This document shows, one piece after another, positions 18,788-28,097 of a stretch of DNA of 64,000 nucleotides. Numbering within the stretch: position 1 is the stretch's first letter; each line of letters starts with the position of its first letter. The translations under genes and the position numbers were made by a program. Source of the DNA: HyVt-105 sp049975425 (lineage in GTDB: Bacteria > Bacteroidota > Bacteroidia > Bacteroidales > VadinHA17); contig JBNGDI010000016.1 in NCBI GenBank assembly GCA_049975425.1, forward strand, positions 1 to 64,000. The letters are read 5' to 3'. The notes beneath the pieces are model-generated. The model was not told the DNA's origin. It did no database searches and saw only the letters and a program-made list of their open reading frames with translations.

Positions 18788-20119
18788 GTGTTAAAAACCT
18801 TTGCAAAAGGAGGGGTTCATCCGCCGGAAAACAAGCTGTCGGCCTCCCGGCCTATCGAAAGCCTGCCCCTGCCTCAAACGGTTTCCATTCCACTGTCGCA
18901 GCATATCGGCGCCCCGCCCGCTCCGCTCGTTCAGAAGAACGACCAGGTGAAAACCGGCCAGTTGATCGCCAGGGGCGAAGGGTTTGTTTCTGCCAATATC
19001 CATTCCTCTGTTACCGGAAAAGTAGTCAAGCTGGAAGAGGTGATGGATGCCGGGGGATACCGCCGGCCTGCCGTCACCATTCAGGTGGCGGAGGACGAAT
19101 GGATGCCGGAAATCGATACCAGTCCCGGCCTTATAAAGGAATTTGACCTCAGCGGAGAGGAGATCATTGAAAAAGTAAAGGAAGCCGGGATCGTGGGAAT
19201 GGGGGGAGCCACCTTCCCATCTCATGTGAAGATGAGCGTTCCCCGGGGTAAAAAAGCGGAACTTCTGATTATCAACGGGGTGGAATGTGAACCCTGGTTA
19301 ACCTCCGACCACAGACTGATGCTGGAAAAAGGAGAAGAGCTGCTGGTGGGTATCCGCCTCATCATGAAAGCCCTGCAGGTGGAAAAAGCACTGATCGGCA
19401 TTGAAAACAATAAACCCGATGCCATTGAGCACCTTTCGGGACTGTGCCTGGGGGAAAAAGGCATTTCTGTGGTCCCCCTGAAAGTGAAATATCCACAGGG
19501 CGGGGAGAAACAACTTATCAAGGCCATTACAGGAAGGGAAGTGCCCCCGGGGGGACTGCCCATAGATGTGGCGACCGTAGTACATAACGTAGGAACCGCC
19601 TATGCCGTGTACGAAGCGGTACAGAAAAACAAACCCCTGATAGAAAGGGTGGTGACCGTTACGGGTCCTTCCGTTAAAAAACCATCCAATTTCCTGGCCA
19701 GGACAGGCACCCCGGTGAGCCACCTGATTGAAGCTGCCGGTGGACTGCCCGAGGATACGGGAAAGATCGTCAGCGGAGGCCCCATGATGGGAAAAGCTCT
19801 TAACTCGATTCAGGTGCCGGTTACCAAAGGAACCTCGGGTATTCTTATCCTGCCGGAAAGTATGTCGGTCAGAAAACCGGTGCTGCCCTGCATCCGGTGC
19901 AGCCGGTGTATCTTCGTGTGTCCTATGGGGCTGGAACCATACCTGCTCATGACCCTTTCGGACAAGGGGATGACCGAAAAGATGGAAAAAGAACATGTCA
20001 TGGATTGCATAGAATGCGGTTCGTGCAGTTATATATGCCCCTCGAACCGCCCCCTGCTTGATTATATCAGGCTGGGTAAAGCTCAGGTTAATCAATTGAT
20101 AAGATCGAGAAAGAAATAA
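18788..20119 (+). CDS. rnfC: Rnf electron transport complex subunit C
   Basis: 443 residues with a GTG start 12 bases after rnfB. The N-terminal part has a barrel-sandwich region (GGVHPPENK, ISVVPLKVKYPQGGEKQ) and the NADH/FMN-binding part with GMGGATFPSHVK. Two ferredoxin clusters lie near the C-terminus, CIRCSRCIFVCP and CIECGSCSYICP. RnfC is the NADH-facing subunit. It ends on the first base of the rnfD start codon, so translation is coupled. Confidence 0.95.
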   Translation: MLKTFAKGGVHPPENKLSASRPIESLPLPQTVSIPLSQHIGAPPAPLVQKNDQVKTGQLIARGEGFVSANIHSSVTGKVVKLEEVMDAGGYRRPAVTIQVAEDEWMPEIDTSPGLIKEFDLSGEEIIEKVKEAGIVGMGGATFPSHVKMSVPRGKKAELLIINGVECEPWLTSDHRLMLEKGEELLVGIRLIMKALQVEKALIGIENNKPDAIEHLSGLCLGEKGISVVPLKVKYPQGGEKQLIKAITGREVPPGGLPIDVATVVHNVGTAYAVYEAVQKNKPLIERVVTVTGPSVKKPSNFLARTGTPVSHLIEAAGGLPEDTGKIVSGGPMMGKALNSIQVPVTKGTSGILILPESMSVRKPVLPCIRCSRCIFVCPMGLEPYLLMTLSDKGMTEKMEKEHVMDCIECGSCSYICPSNRPLLDYIRLGKAQVNQLIRSRKK

Positions 20120-21120
20120 TGGACAAACTGCTCAGAGTATCCTACTCCCCGCACATTCACGGGGAGAATTCCGTACCCAGACTCATGTGGGGAGTAATCG
20201 CCTCCCTGGTGCCTGCTTTTGTGCTTTCAGTCCTTTACTTCGGGCTCGGGGCCATTCTGGTAACCGCCACATCCGTTTTGTCATGTGTGCTCTTTGAATA
20301 CCTCATTCAGCGGTTCATTATGAAGGTGCCTCCCACCGTGAACGACGGTTCGGCTGTGGTGACCGGAGTGCTGCTGGCTTTCTGTCTTCCCGCCACCATC
20401 CCCCTGTGGCTGGTGGCTCTGGGTGCCCTGGTTGCTATCGGAGTGGGGAAAATGAGTTTCGGAGGACTGGGTAGTAATCCCTTCAATCCCGCCCTGGTGG
20501 GCCGGGTTTTCCTCTTCATTTCCTTCCCCGTGCAGCTTACCAGCTGGCCGCTGCCCATGGGTTTCAAAACAAAACTGGTTGATGCGGCCACAGGAGCCAC
20601 CCCCCTGGGAGTGATCAAGGAGGGTTTGCTGAACAACCAGCAGGTACCCCCCCTGATGGATGATATCCCCTCGCATATGCAATTGTTCTACGGAAATATG
20701 AACGGATCAATGGGTGAGGTAGCCGCCATTGCCCTGTTACTGGGATTTGTCTATTTAGTGGTCAAAAAAATCATTCCCCCCGTTATTCCCCTTACCATCC
20801 TGGGAACGGTTTTCGTATTCACCGGCATCCTGTGGCTGGCCAATCCCGAATCGAATGCCGATCCGCTGTTTCATTTGCTGACCGGTGGGGTGATGCTGGG
20901 AGCCATATACATGGCTACTGATTATGTTACCTCGCCCATGACCAAAAAAGGAATGGTGGTGTTTGGGGTTGGCATCGGAGTCATCACGGTACTGATACGC
21001 CGGTTCGGATCGTATCCCGAAGGAGTACAGTTCGCCATTCTGATCATGAACGCTTTCGTTCCCCTGATCAATTCCTGGTTCAAACCCAAACGATTCGGAG
21101 AGGAGGTGCAACATGGCTAA
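20119..21120 (+). CDS. rnfD: Rnf electron transport complex subunit D
   Basis: 333 residues with about nine membrane segments, homologous to NqrB. The covalent FMN site is a threonine in the motif DAATGATPLG near residue 159. It takes part in ion pumping by Rnf. The start overlaps the rnfC stop and the end overlaps rnfG by eight bases. Confidence 0.95.
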   Translation: MDKLLRVSYSPHIHGENSVPRLMWGVIASLVPAFVLSVLYFGLGAILVTATSVLSCVLFEYLIQRFIMKVPPTVNDGSAVVTGVLLAFCLPATIPLWLVALGALVAIGVGKMSFGGLGSNPFNPALVGRVFLFISFPVQLTSWPLPMGFKTKLVDAATGATPLGVIKEGLLNNQQVPPLMDDIPSHMQLFYGNMNGSMGEVAAIALLLGFVYLVVKKIIPPVIPLTILGTVFVFTGILWLANPESNADPLFHLLTGGVMLGAIYMATDYVTSPMTKKGMVVFGVGIGVITVLIRRFGSYPEGVQFAILIMNAFVPLINSWFKPKRFGEEVQHG

Positions 21121-21712
21121 AAAGGAATCCACCCTGCTGAATATGGTAATTACCCTGCTGGTGGTTACGGCTGTAGCTTCCACCGCCCTGGGGTTCGTAT
21201 ACGAGTTCACCAAAGGGCCCATTGCTGCCGCCCGCGAAGCCAAAAGAATTTCAGCCATAGAACAGGTATTGCCTGAGTTCGACAATAATCCGGGATCGGA
21301 AGCAAAAGCCATAGCCATGGACGGCGACAGCGTGTACCTGTATTCCGGAAGGAAAGACGGCGAATGGGTGGGAACCGCCGTTCAGACCTTCAGCAAACAG
21401 GGATTCAGCGGATATATCTGGCTGATGGTGGGGTTTTTACCCGACGGCACCATCCATAACATTGTGGTGCTGGAACATAAGGAAACTCCCGGACTGGGGG
21501 ATAAAATGGAACAGGAAAAATCGTTCGACAAAAAAACCGGTAAATCGTGGAGCTCACAGTTTATCGGAAAACACCCCGATAATTTTCAATTAAAGGTCAC
21601 CAAAGACGGGGGAGATGTGGATGCCATCACAGCCTCCACCATATCATCCCGTGCATTCTGTGACGCCGTTAATCGCGCCTACCAGGCCTTTAAGGAAGGA
21701 GGTAACCAATGA
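21113..21712 (+). CDS. rnfG: Rnf electron transport complex subunit G
   Basis: 199 residues. One N-terminal membrane helix anchors a periplasmic FMN-binding domain. The flavin-accepting threonine lies in DAITASTISS; the usual ApbE target form is S/T-G-A-T, so this copy has Ala-Ser in place of Gly-Ala but keeps the threonine. Segments such as EHKETPGLGDKM match the family. It overlaps rnfD by eight bases and rnfE by four. Confidence 0.93.
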   Translation: MAKKESTLLNMVITLLVVTAVASTALGFVYEFTKGPIAAAREAKRISAIEQVLPEFDNNPGSEAKAIAMDGDSVYLYSGRKDGEWVGTAVQTFSKQGFSGYIWLMVGFLPDGTIHNIVVLEHKETPGLGDKMEQEKSFDKKTGKSWSSQFIGKHPDNFQLKVTKDGGDVDAITASTISSRAFCDAVNRAYQAFKEGGNQ

Positions 21713-22296
21713 ACCAGTGGAAAAACTTCAGTAAAGGGTTTATCAGGGAAAATGCCGTTTTCGTGCTTTTCCTCGGGTTGTGCCCCACCCTGGGGGTGAC
21801 CAGTACCGCCATCAACGGTCTGGGCATGGGGCTGGCCACTACCTTTGTCCTGTTTATGTCAAATACTGTGGTATCGCTCATCAAATCACTGATACCCAAC
21901 AAGGTCAGGATCCCCACCTACATTGTGGTGATCGCTTCCTTTGTGACCATTGTTGAGCTTACCATGCAGGCATACCTGCCTACCCTGTTCGAGCAGCTGG
22001 GACTGTTCATCCCCCTGATCGTGGTCAACTGTGTGATCCTGGGACGTGCGGAAGCCTTCGCCTCAAAAAACAACCTTCTCACCTCCGCCATAGACGGACT
22101 GGGCATGGGGCTGGGTTTTGCCTTTGCCCTGACACTGCTGGGAGCGGTGCGCGAGATCCTGGGCAGCGGGTCACTGTTCGGCCTCAAATTCATTGCCGGT
22201 GACGGTATCCTGTTGTTCATCCTGCCTCCGGGCGCCTTCCTCGCCCTGGGATACCTGATTGTGATCATGAACAAGATCAAAGAAAAAACCACCTAA
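21709..22296 (+). CDS. rnfE: Rnf electron transport complex subunit E
   Basis: 195 residues with six membrane segments and the family signatures LGLCPTLGVT and VVNCVILGRAEAFAS. Homologous to NqrD. The conserved cysteines in LCPTL and NCVIL are the likely ligands of the membrane Fe-S cluster shared with RnfA. It overlaps rnfG by four bases (ATGA). Confidence 0.95.
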   Translation: MNQWKNFSKGFIRENAVFVLFLGLCPTLGVTSTAINGLGMGLATTFVLFMSNTVVSLIKSLIPNKVRIPTYIVVIASFVTIVELTMQAYLPTLFEQLGLFIPLIVVNCVILGRAEAFASKNNLLTSAIDGLGMGLGFAFALTLLGAVREILGSGSLFGLKFIAGDGILLFILPPGAFLALGYLIVIMNKIKEKTT

Positions 22297-22308
22297 TCCG
22301 ATCCTGCC

Positions 22309-22881
22309 ATGGAATATGTAATCATCATCATATCGGCCGTATTTGTCAACAACATCGTTCTGACCCGGTTCCTGGGTATTTGCCCCTTTATCGGCGTGTC
22401 GAGCAGGGTCAGCACCGCCCTGGGAATGAGCGGGGCCGTGGCTTTTGTCATGACCATTGCCACTCTGGTAACCTATCTGCTCCAGGTCTATATACTGAAC
22501 CCTTTCGGGATCGCCTTCATGCAGACCATTACCTTTATCCTGGTCATTGCCTCCCTGGTGCAGCTCGTGGAGATTATCCTGAAAAAGGTGAGCCCGCCCC
22601 TGTACCAGGCTCTGGGGATATTTCTTCCCCTGATCACCACCAACTGCGCCATTCTGGGGGTAGCCATTCTGGCCCAGCAAAATGAATACAACCTGCTGGA
22701 AAGCGTGGTGTTCGGCATTGCCAATGCCATCGGCTTCGGACTTGCCCTGATCCTGTTCTCAGGTATCAGGGAACACCTGAGCATGGTGAATGTGCCGAAA
22801 GCGCTCCAGGGGGTGCCCATTGCTTTTATTGTAGCCGGACTGCTGGCCATGGCGTTCATGGGCTTTGCCGGAATCGTCTGA
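22309..22881 (+). CDS. rnfA: Rnf electron transport complex subunit A
   Basis: 190 residues and six membrane segments. Mirror-image partner of RnfE, homologous to NqrE. It carries LGICPFIGVS and TTNCAILGVAIL with the matching cysteines. It is the last gene of the rnf operon, 12 bases after rnfE and followed by a clear terminator, which closes the set B-C-D-G-E-A. Confidence 0.95.
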   Translation: MEYVIIIISAVFVNNIVLTRFLGICPFIGVSSRVSTALGMSGAVAFVMTIATLVTYLLQVYILNPFGIAFMQTITFILVIASLVQLVEIILKKVSPPLYQALGIFLPLITTNCAILGVAILAQQNEYNLLESVVFGIANAIGFGLALILFSGIREHLSMVNVPKALQGVPIAFIVAGLLAMAFMGFAGIV

Positions 22882-22895
22882 AACAAAAAACAAAA

Positions 22896-22917
22896 GCAGG
22901 CCGGTTCCCCGGCCTGC
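22896..22917. terminator. Bidirectional terminator between rnfA and the S46 peptidase gene
   Basis: A perfect nine-base-pair stem, GCAGGCCGG (22896-22904) with CCGGCCTGC (22909-22917), closes a TTCC loop. On the minus strand it is followed by a T-rich run from 22895 down; on the plus strand by TTC only. It separates two convergent genes. Confidence 0.85.
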
Positions 22918-22951
22918 TTCACAATCAGCTTCTCTCCAATAACAGCACCCT

Positions 22952-25021
22952 TTACTCCAAACCCAGTTCTGCAAGGATCCGGCCGGCACCGTACAGGTGG
23001 CGGAGGGCAGCTGCAATACCCCCGGCATGAACACCAACGGCCCGGTTAACTTCTTCATCGTAGATAAAATTCCCCGGCAGTGACTCGATATTCCCGTCGA
23101 ATACCAGTCCCACCAGTTCCCTGTTCCTGTTGATCATGGCACTGCCCGAGTTGCCCCCGATGATATCGACGGTAGAAACAAAATTCAGGGGTTCCTTCAG
23201 CAGTTCAGCCGGGGGTTCCATCCACCGTTCGGGAAGGCTCCAGGGATATTCCCCGTTGAAAGAATAATAACGGTCGTACATTCCAAAAAAATGTGTTTTG
23301 TACGGGGCTTCCGTTCCGTTGTAGGTATATCCGCTGACCCTGCCGTCGCTGATGCGCAGCGTCCCTGTGGCATCGGGAGGAAGCTTCAGCCCGAACACCC
23401 CGAACATCTCCCGGGCAATCTTATTTTCCAGGGCCCGGCGAACGTTCACATTGCCGTTCATGATGGTGCTTGATCTGACATATTCGGGAACAAGGGTCAT
23501 GGCCATGCGTATAACCGGATCGTCTTTTTTCCTGATCTTTTCAGCATCCCATTTCAGGAACCGCTTCATTTTTTTCTCACTGGAGAAGAGTGTTTCTTTC
23601 AGTATCCTGTCGGCCGCCTTTTCCGGGGTATCCCCATCAAGAATGACCGCCACATAGTCGTCGTCGTCATCGGCATACCGTTTCATAAAAACCAGCAGGT
23701 TGGTGAGGTTTGTCTTTTCTTCTTCGGCAGAAAGTGATTCCGCTATTCCCGGAAGCATTTCCCTGAACTGCCTGAGTTCCGAAGTATCAGCCTCTTCATC
23801 CTCCAGCACCTCGAGATAGGCATCAACAGCATAAGCCATCAGAATGGTTCCGCTGTTCCCCGACTGCGGGCCAAGCAGCAGTACTTCCATCATTTCGGGA
23901 GATATCTTACGGTATTCCCGGTCAAGTTGCTCCCAGTAGTCATCGCCCCCGGCATCGGTTACCTGCCTGCGGATGTAGTTTTCCATCTGCCGCTTCCGGT
24001 CCATCAGCTTTTCATTGTGCAATCCGTCGATAATCCCCTGGATTGCCTTTATAGAATTGGAGATCATGAACATCTGTTCCTGCAGCATCCGGTCGCCCGA
24101 TTCTTTAAATTGTTTCTCCAATTCACTGTAATTGGTTTTCATCCAGTCGAGCTGGATCTGGTAACGGTAATCGCGGTCGTATTCATACTGGGCCATGGTA
24201 CGGTACCTCTCGGTACTTCCAGGGTTCCCCACCACAAAAATGGGCTCACCGTCGTGAATGCCGTCAGGGTTGAAAGCATAATAAAAACCGGAAGAGTTCA
24301 CCGGTTTACCGTCTTCATATGCCCTCCACAGGGTAAAATCCAGGTTGTATCGCGGATAGGTAAAATTGTCGGGGTCGCCGCCGAAATAGGCCGCCTGCAG
24401 TTCAGGGATCATGACAAGCCGGATGTCGTCGTACCTTTTGTACCCATAAAGCGATATTTTTACTCCGCTGTAATACAGAACTGGTTCTATTTCCAGGTTT
24501 TGCCAGCCCTCCTGTTCCGACACTTCTTCCATCACGGCATAGATCGCCGAATCACGCAGGGAAATCATTTCTTCATCCGTTTCCGCACCACTGGCGGCCT
24601 GCATTACCCGGTCACTCACATCCATGATCCTGACCAGCTGCCTTACCCACAATCCCGGAGTAGGGCGTTCGTCGGCAGTATAGGCAGCGTAAAATCCATG
24701 GGCATCGAAATCTTCCCCTTCCTTCATGATCCTTTCCAGCACCATGCGCGAACAGTGGTGATTGGTCAGGATCAGCCCGTCGGGTGAGACAAAGGAGGCC
24801 GAACACCAGTTTGCAAATTGCAGGGCCGCCATACGCACATCATCCAGCCATTCCCCATCGGCCTGGAAATGATAGTTTTCACTGAACTCTTCCGCCGGAA
24901 CATATTCAAAAGGCCACATCTTGCCGAAATCAGACAACTGTGGATTGTATTGAGCCTGCAGCGGCAGACTCATCCCTGTGAATAACAGAGAGATAAATAA
25001 ATAAGTCAAACGTTTTTTCAT
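22952..25021 (-). CDS. S46 family dipeptidyl-peptidase (DPP7/DPP11-like)
   Basis: 689 residues with a signal peptide (GMSLPLQAQ). This serine peptidase family has a chymotrypsin-like double barrel and releases dipeptides in the periplasm of Bacteroidota. The histidine motif is LTNHHCS near residue 88, and the catalytic serine motif is IIGGNSGSAM followed by LVGLVFDGNIESLPGNF. The C-terminal pocket region reads AVGVHAGGIAAAL; there is no arginine of the kind that gives DPP11 its acidic-residue preference, so a DPP7-like or different specificity is likely (inference). It suits growth on peptides. Confidence 0.9.
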   Translation of the reverse strand: MKKRLTYLFISLLFTGMSLPLQAQYNPQLSDFGKMWPFEYVPAEEFSENYHFQADGEWLDDVRMAALQFANWCSASFVSPDGLILTNHHCSRMVLERIMKEGEDFDAHGFYAAYTADERPTPGLWVRQLVRIMDVSDRVMQAASGAETDEEMISLRDSAIYAVMEEVSEQEGWQNLEIEPVLYYSGVKISLYGYKRYDDIRLVMIPELQAAYFGGDPDNFTYPRYNLDFTLWRAYEDGKPVNSSGFYYAFNPDGIHDGEPIFVVGNPGSTERYRTMAQYEYDRDYRYQIQLDWMKTNYSELEKQFKESGDRMLQEQMFMISNSIKAIQGIIDGLHNEKLMDRKRQMENYIRRQVTDAGGDDYWEQLDREYRKISPEMMEVLLLGPQSGNSGTILMAYAVDAYLEVLEDEEADTSELRQFREMLPGIAESLSAEEEKTNLTNLLVFMKRYADDDDDYVAVILDGDTPEKAADRILKETLFSSEKKMKRFLKWDAEKIRKKDDPVIRMAMTLVPEYVRSSTIMNGNVNVRRALENKIAREMFGVFGLKLPPDATGTLRISDGRVSGYTYNGTEAPYKTHFFGMYDRYYSFNGEYPWSLPERWMEPPAELLKEPLNFVSTVDIIGGNSGSAMINRNRELVGLVFDGNIESLPGNFIYDEEVNRAVGVHAGGIAAALRHLYGAGRILAELGLE

Positions 25022-25127
25022 GAGATTTGAATTGGATTACAACAGTTATTAAAAACAATGAGCGGCAAGGTAATGATTTTTTCATTTCCCGCAGGCGGGC
25101 TACAATATGTTTAAAGCTATCACAGCT

Positions 25128-26309
25128 TCAGCCTTTGATCACCGCCAGCGGCTGTAACTCGGTTCTGATCTTTACCAGATCAGCCTGTTCGTCCATCACC
25201 TGCCGGATATCCTTATAAGCATGGGGGGCTTCATCCAGGTCCCTGCGCGACCGGATGGAATGAATAATATTCCGGCTGTCCATCTCCCTTTTCACCATAT
25301 CGAGATCGAGCCTCCGCATAGCTTCTTTCCGGCCCATCACCCTGCCGGCCCCATGCGAACAGCTTTCGAAGCTGTAAGAATTCCCCAGTCCTTCCACAAT
25401 ATAGCTTGGGTTTCCCTGTGAGCCGGGAATAATGCCGGTTTGACCCCGGCGGGCCTGGGTGGCCCCTTTCCGGTGAACCCATACCATCCCGCCGAAATGT
25501 TCCTCCTTTGAGGCAAAATTATGCGCAATATTTATGAGGGGATCATGTGAAAAGTCCCGGCCGCAGAGATCCTTCATGATCCCCAGGATGGTTTCCACCA
25601 TCAGGCGCCGGCTGGCAAAGGCAAAAGCAATGCAATAGTTCATTTCCCTGATGTATTTCTGCCCTTCTTTATGGTCTTCCGGCAGGTAGGCAAGCTGCCA
25701 GCTTCCGGGAACAGGCGATTTCCATTTCTCATTCAGGGTAATGGCCAGCCGGTTATAATAGTCGGCCACCTGCTTTCCAATGTTCCGGCTGCCCGAATGA
25801 ACCATGACCCATATCCTTCCGTCGCTTCCCTTCTGAAACTCTATGAAATGATTCCCTCCTCCCAGGGTTCCCAGCTGATACAGGGCATTGCGGTACTCTC
25901 TGGCCACCACGGGCATTTCTTTTTTCCAGTCGCCTTTCCCGCCCGGATCGGGCATCAGATCTTCTGGCCGTGGTTTCTCATGGTGCTTGAAACCCAGGGG
26001 AATATGCCTGCGGACGGCCGACATGACCTCCTTCAGGACGGGCGTTTCAATGTTTGTAAGGCTGGTGGCTGCAGCCGACATGCCGCATCCGATGTCCACC
26101 CCCACGGCATTGGGTACGATCACGCCGCTGGTGGCCATCACCCCGCCAATCGGCATCCCATAACCCTGGTGGCAATCAGGCATGATGGCAATATGATGAA
26201 AGGCAAACGGAAAATTCGACAGGTTCCTGATCTGATCCATGGCTCCCGGCTCCACCTCTGTTGTCCAGAGCATGACAGGGATTTTCCCGGTTTTTATCTC
26301 CTTTTTCAT
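25128..26309 (-). CDS. rtcB: RtcB-family RNA ligase
   Basis: 393 residues. RtcB joins RNA 2',3'-cyclic phosphate and 5'-OH ends using Mn2+ and GTP. Metal and guanylate motifs are visible: MPDCHQGYGMPIGGVMA, VGVDIGCGM with the metal-binding cysteine, HSGSRNIGK, and the region SCSHGAGRVMGRKEA containing the guanylated histidine. The protein is shorter than the classical tRNA-splicing type. No archease gene is adjacent. It is divergent from the dnaJ-like gene, and a strong inverted repeat lies between them. Confidence 0.9.
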   Translation of the reverse strand: MKKEIKTGKIPVMLWTTEVEPGAMDQIRNLSNFPFAFHHIAIMPDCHQGYGMPIGGVMATSGVIVPNAVGVDIGCGMSAAATSLTNIETPVLKEVMSAVRRHIPLGFKHHEKPRPEDLMPDPGGKGDWKKEMPVVAREYRNALYQLGTLGGGNHFIEFQKGSDGRIWVMVHSGSRNIGKQVADYYNRLAITLNEKWKSPVPGSWQLAYLPEDHKEGQKYIREMNYCIAFAFASRRLMVETILGIMKDLCGRDFSHDPLINIAHNFASKEEHFGGMVWVHRKGATQARRGQTGIIPGSQGNPSYIVEGLGNSYSFESCSHGAGRVMGRKEAMRRLDLDMVKREMDSRNIIHSIRSRRDLDEAPHAYKDIRQVMDEQADLVKIRTELQPLAVIKG

Positions 26310-26331
26310 GAAGCATTTGTTCAGCAGTCAA

Positions 26332-26368
26332 TAAATGTAAGACTTTTACGGCAAAAATCTTACATTTA
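26332..26368. promoter_or_regulatory. 16-bp inverted repeat in the rtcB / dnaJ-like divergent promoter region
   Basis: The left arm TAAATGTAAGACTTTT (26332-26347) and right arm AAAAATCTTACATTTA (26353-26368) match at 15 of 16 positions around a five-base centre ACGGC. It fills most of the 76-base gap between the two divergent genes. The shape suits a dimeric repressor or activator site; neither strand is followed by a T-tract that would make it a standard terminator. Confidence 0.55.
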
Positions 26369-26385
26369 CTCCCGGTAAGCACATT

Positions 26386-26979
26386 ATGGCCATACCCACG
26401 CATCTTCAATCTGCCTACTACCGTATTCTGGGTGTGCAGCCGGGCTGCAGCCTGTCTGATATTAAGCAGGCATACCGGGAAAAAGCCAAGGAGTTCCATC
26501 CCGATATCAATCCCGATCCGGATGCCCCCGACCGGTTCATCGAAGTGAATGAAGCCTATGAATATTTTGTCAGGAAATTCAACAGCCCCAGGCAGAAAAT
26601 AGTGCGTGACGGTATCAGCACGGCTGAGATGGATGATATCCTCAGGCAATGGATGGAAAGGGAACGGGGAAAAGCCAGGGCACGGGCGGCACGATACGCC
26701 CGGCAAAGGTATGAGGATTTCCGCCGGTCACCCCTGTACCGTACTTCCAGCCTGCTTTCCATTGGTGCAAATTACCTTATCCTGGGTTTCGGGATCATGA
26801 TGATCAGTGGTTCTGCCTACGGAATATATAACATTTATAGCGCCTGGAAAACCGTCACCGCAGCAGGCGTCTTTGCGGCTGTGATGACCTCACTGCTGGG
26901 TATGGTGATCATGGCTTTTTCCCTGTCGGATATCAGAAGAAGGCGGAAAGAGTTGAGAAGGATGGAGGATGAAGGATGA
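26386..26979 (+). CDS. J-domain membrane protein
   Basis: 197 residues. An N-terminal J domain (about 8-65) has the HPD motif at residues 38-40 and the helix FIEVNEAYEYF. A basic linker (ERERGKARARAARYARQRY) leads to two membrane segments at roughly 120-148 and 155-175, then a basic tail. J domains stimulate Hsp70 ATPase; here the protein would recruit DnaK to the membrane. It lacks the zinc and substrate domains of true DnaJ. The client is unknown. Confidence 0.85.
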   Translation: MAIPTHLQSAYYRILGVQPGCSLSDIKQAYREKAKEFHPDINPDPDAPDRFIEVNEAYEYFVRKFNSPRQKIVRDGISTAEMDDILRQWMERERGKARARAARYARQRYEDFRRSPLYRTSSLLSIGANYLILGFGIMMISGSAYGIYNIYSAWKTVTAAGVFAAVMTSLLGMVIMAFSLSDIRRRRKELRRMEDEG

Positions 26980-27077
26980 AAATATTGACCGGTTGTGCGA
27001 AAAAGGTTATTTTTACTGTTCAGACCTGAATGCCCGGCATGTGGCAGGTGTTTCCCGGCCGGGATGGAACAATAAAG

Positions 27078-27599
27078 ATGACGAACATGACAGAAAAACA
27101 AATCGAGTTGCTGCGCAAACAGATGGAAAATCTGGATGCCGGTGATTTCAATCTGGAAGCATGGAAAACTTCCACCAAGCTGATGCTGGAAAGGATATTC
27201 GGTCCGGGCAATCCGAGGGCCAGGGAAATTGAAAAGATCCATTACGACCTGAGTTCCTGGGCTTTGCGCGATTCCCTGGGAGCTTCCTCCACTCTTGAAG
27301 GATGCAAACGCACCGGACGGGCCATTTTGGAAGCCTGCATCATGGAACTGGAAACCCTGGGCGACGCCGGCGAAACCGCCATCCCGAAAACCATCGATGC
27401 CGGTATCCTGACCGGGTGCCTGGAAAACCACCTGACCGTGTCGCAACTGAGACGTTTAAAGGAGATTCTGCAATCGGAGAAAGAACCGGAAGAGAAAGTC
27501 AAAGCCGTGGCTGAATTTCTTGACAACCTGGGCCCGGATAATATGACAGGGATCCTTTCCGAATTTCTTTCAGACCCGGGCGTATCCTCTCAAATCTGA
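27078..27599 (+). CDS. Protein of unknown function
   Basis: 173 residues from the chosen ATG; an in-frame ATG at 27030 would add 16 residues with no protein-like character. The protein is soluble and mostly helical, with no signal peptide. Notable segments are IEKIHYDLSSWALRDSLG and VKAVAEFLDNLGPDNM. I do not recognise the family. It lies between the J-domain gene and a thioesterase gene on the same strand, 9 bases before the latter, so it is probably co-transcribed with it. Confidence 0.65.
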   Translation: MTNMTEKQIELLRKQMENLDAGDFNLEAWKTSTKLMLERIFGPGNPRAREIEKIHYDLSSWALRDSLGASSTLEGCKRTGRAILEACIMELETLGDAGETAIPKTIDAGILTGCLENHLTVSQLRRLKEILQSEKEPEEKVKAVAEFLDNLGPDNMTGILSEFLSDPGVSSQI

Positions 27600-27608
27600 T
27601 GAATTGTT

Positions 27609-28097
27609 ATGAAGAAAAAGATCATCAATCCCTTCAACAACTTTGATAATCCGTGTTATGGCTGTTCAGAACACAATGATGCCGGCCTGAAAATGGAATT
27701 CTGGGACAACGGGGAAGGCCTGGTATCCGAGTGGGCTCCCCGTCCTGAATTTCAGGGGTATGCCGGGGTGCTGCACGGCGGGATCCAGGCTACCCTGCTC
27801 GATGAAATTGCCAGCTGGACGGTGTATGTGAAGGCCGGCACTGCGGGGGTTACCTACTCTATGGATGTTCGTTACCTCAAGCCCGTATACCTCAGTCGTG
27901 GTCCGCTACATATCGTTTCCCGGCTGGAAAAACGGGAGGAAAAACTGGCGATAATCCATACCGGTTTGTACGATGCCAGGCAACAGCTGTGCACCGAGGC
28001 AAAAATACAGTACTTTCTTTTTCCTGAACACATAGCCCGGGAAAAATACTACTATCCCGGAAAGGAGGCTTTTTACGGGAAAGGTTTCAGGGAGTAA
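27609..28097 (+). CDS. PaaI-family hotdog-fold thioesterase
   Basis: 162 residues, one hotdog domain. The family signature is GYAGVLHGGIQATLLDEIAS, with the HGG turn and the catalytic acidic residue on the following helix, then VTYSMDVRYLKPV. Such enzymes hydrolyse acyl-CoA thioesters. The N-terminal NPCYGCSEHNDAGLKM is typical of this branch. The substrate is not predictable. Confidence 0.85.
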   Translation: MKKKIINPFNNFDNPCYGCSEHNDAGLKMEFWDNGEGLVSEWAPRPEFQGYAGVLHGGIQATLLDEIASWTVYVKAGTAGVTYSMDVRYLKPVYLSRGPLHIVSRLEKREEKLAIIHTGLYDARQQLCTEAKIQYFLFPEHIAREKYYYPGKEAFYGKGFRE

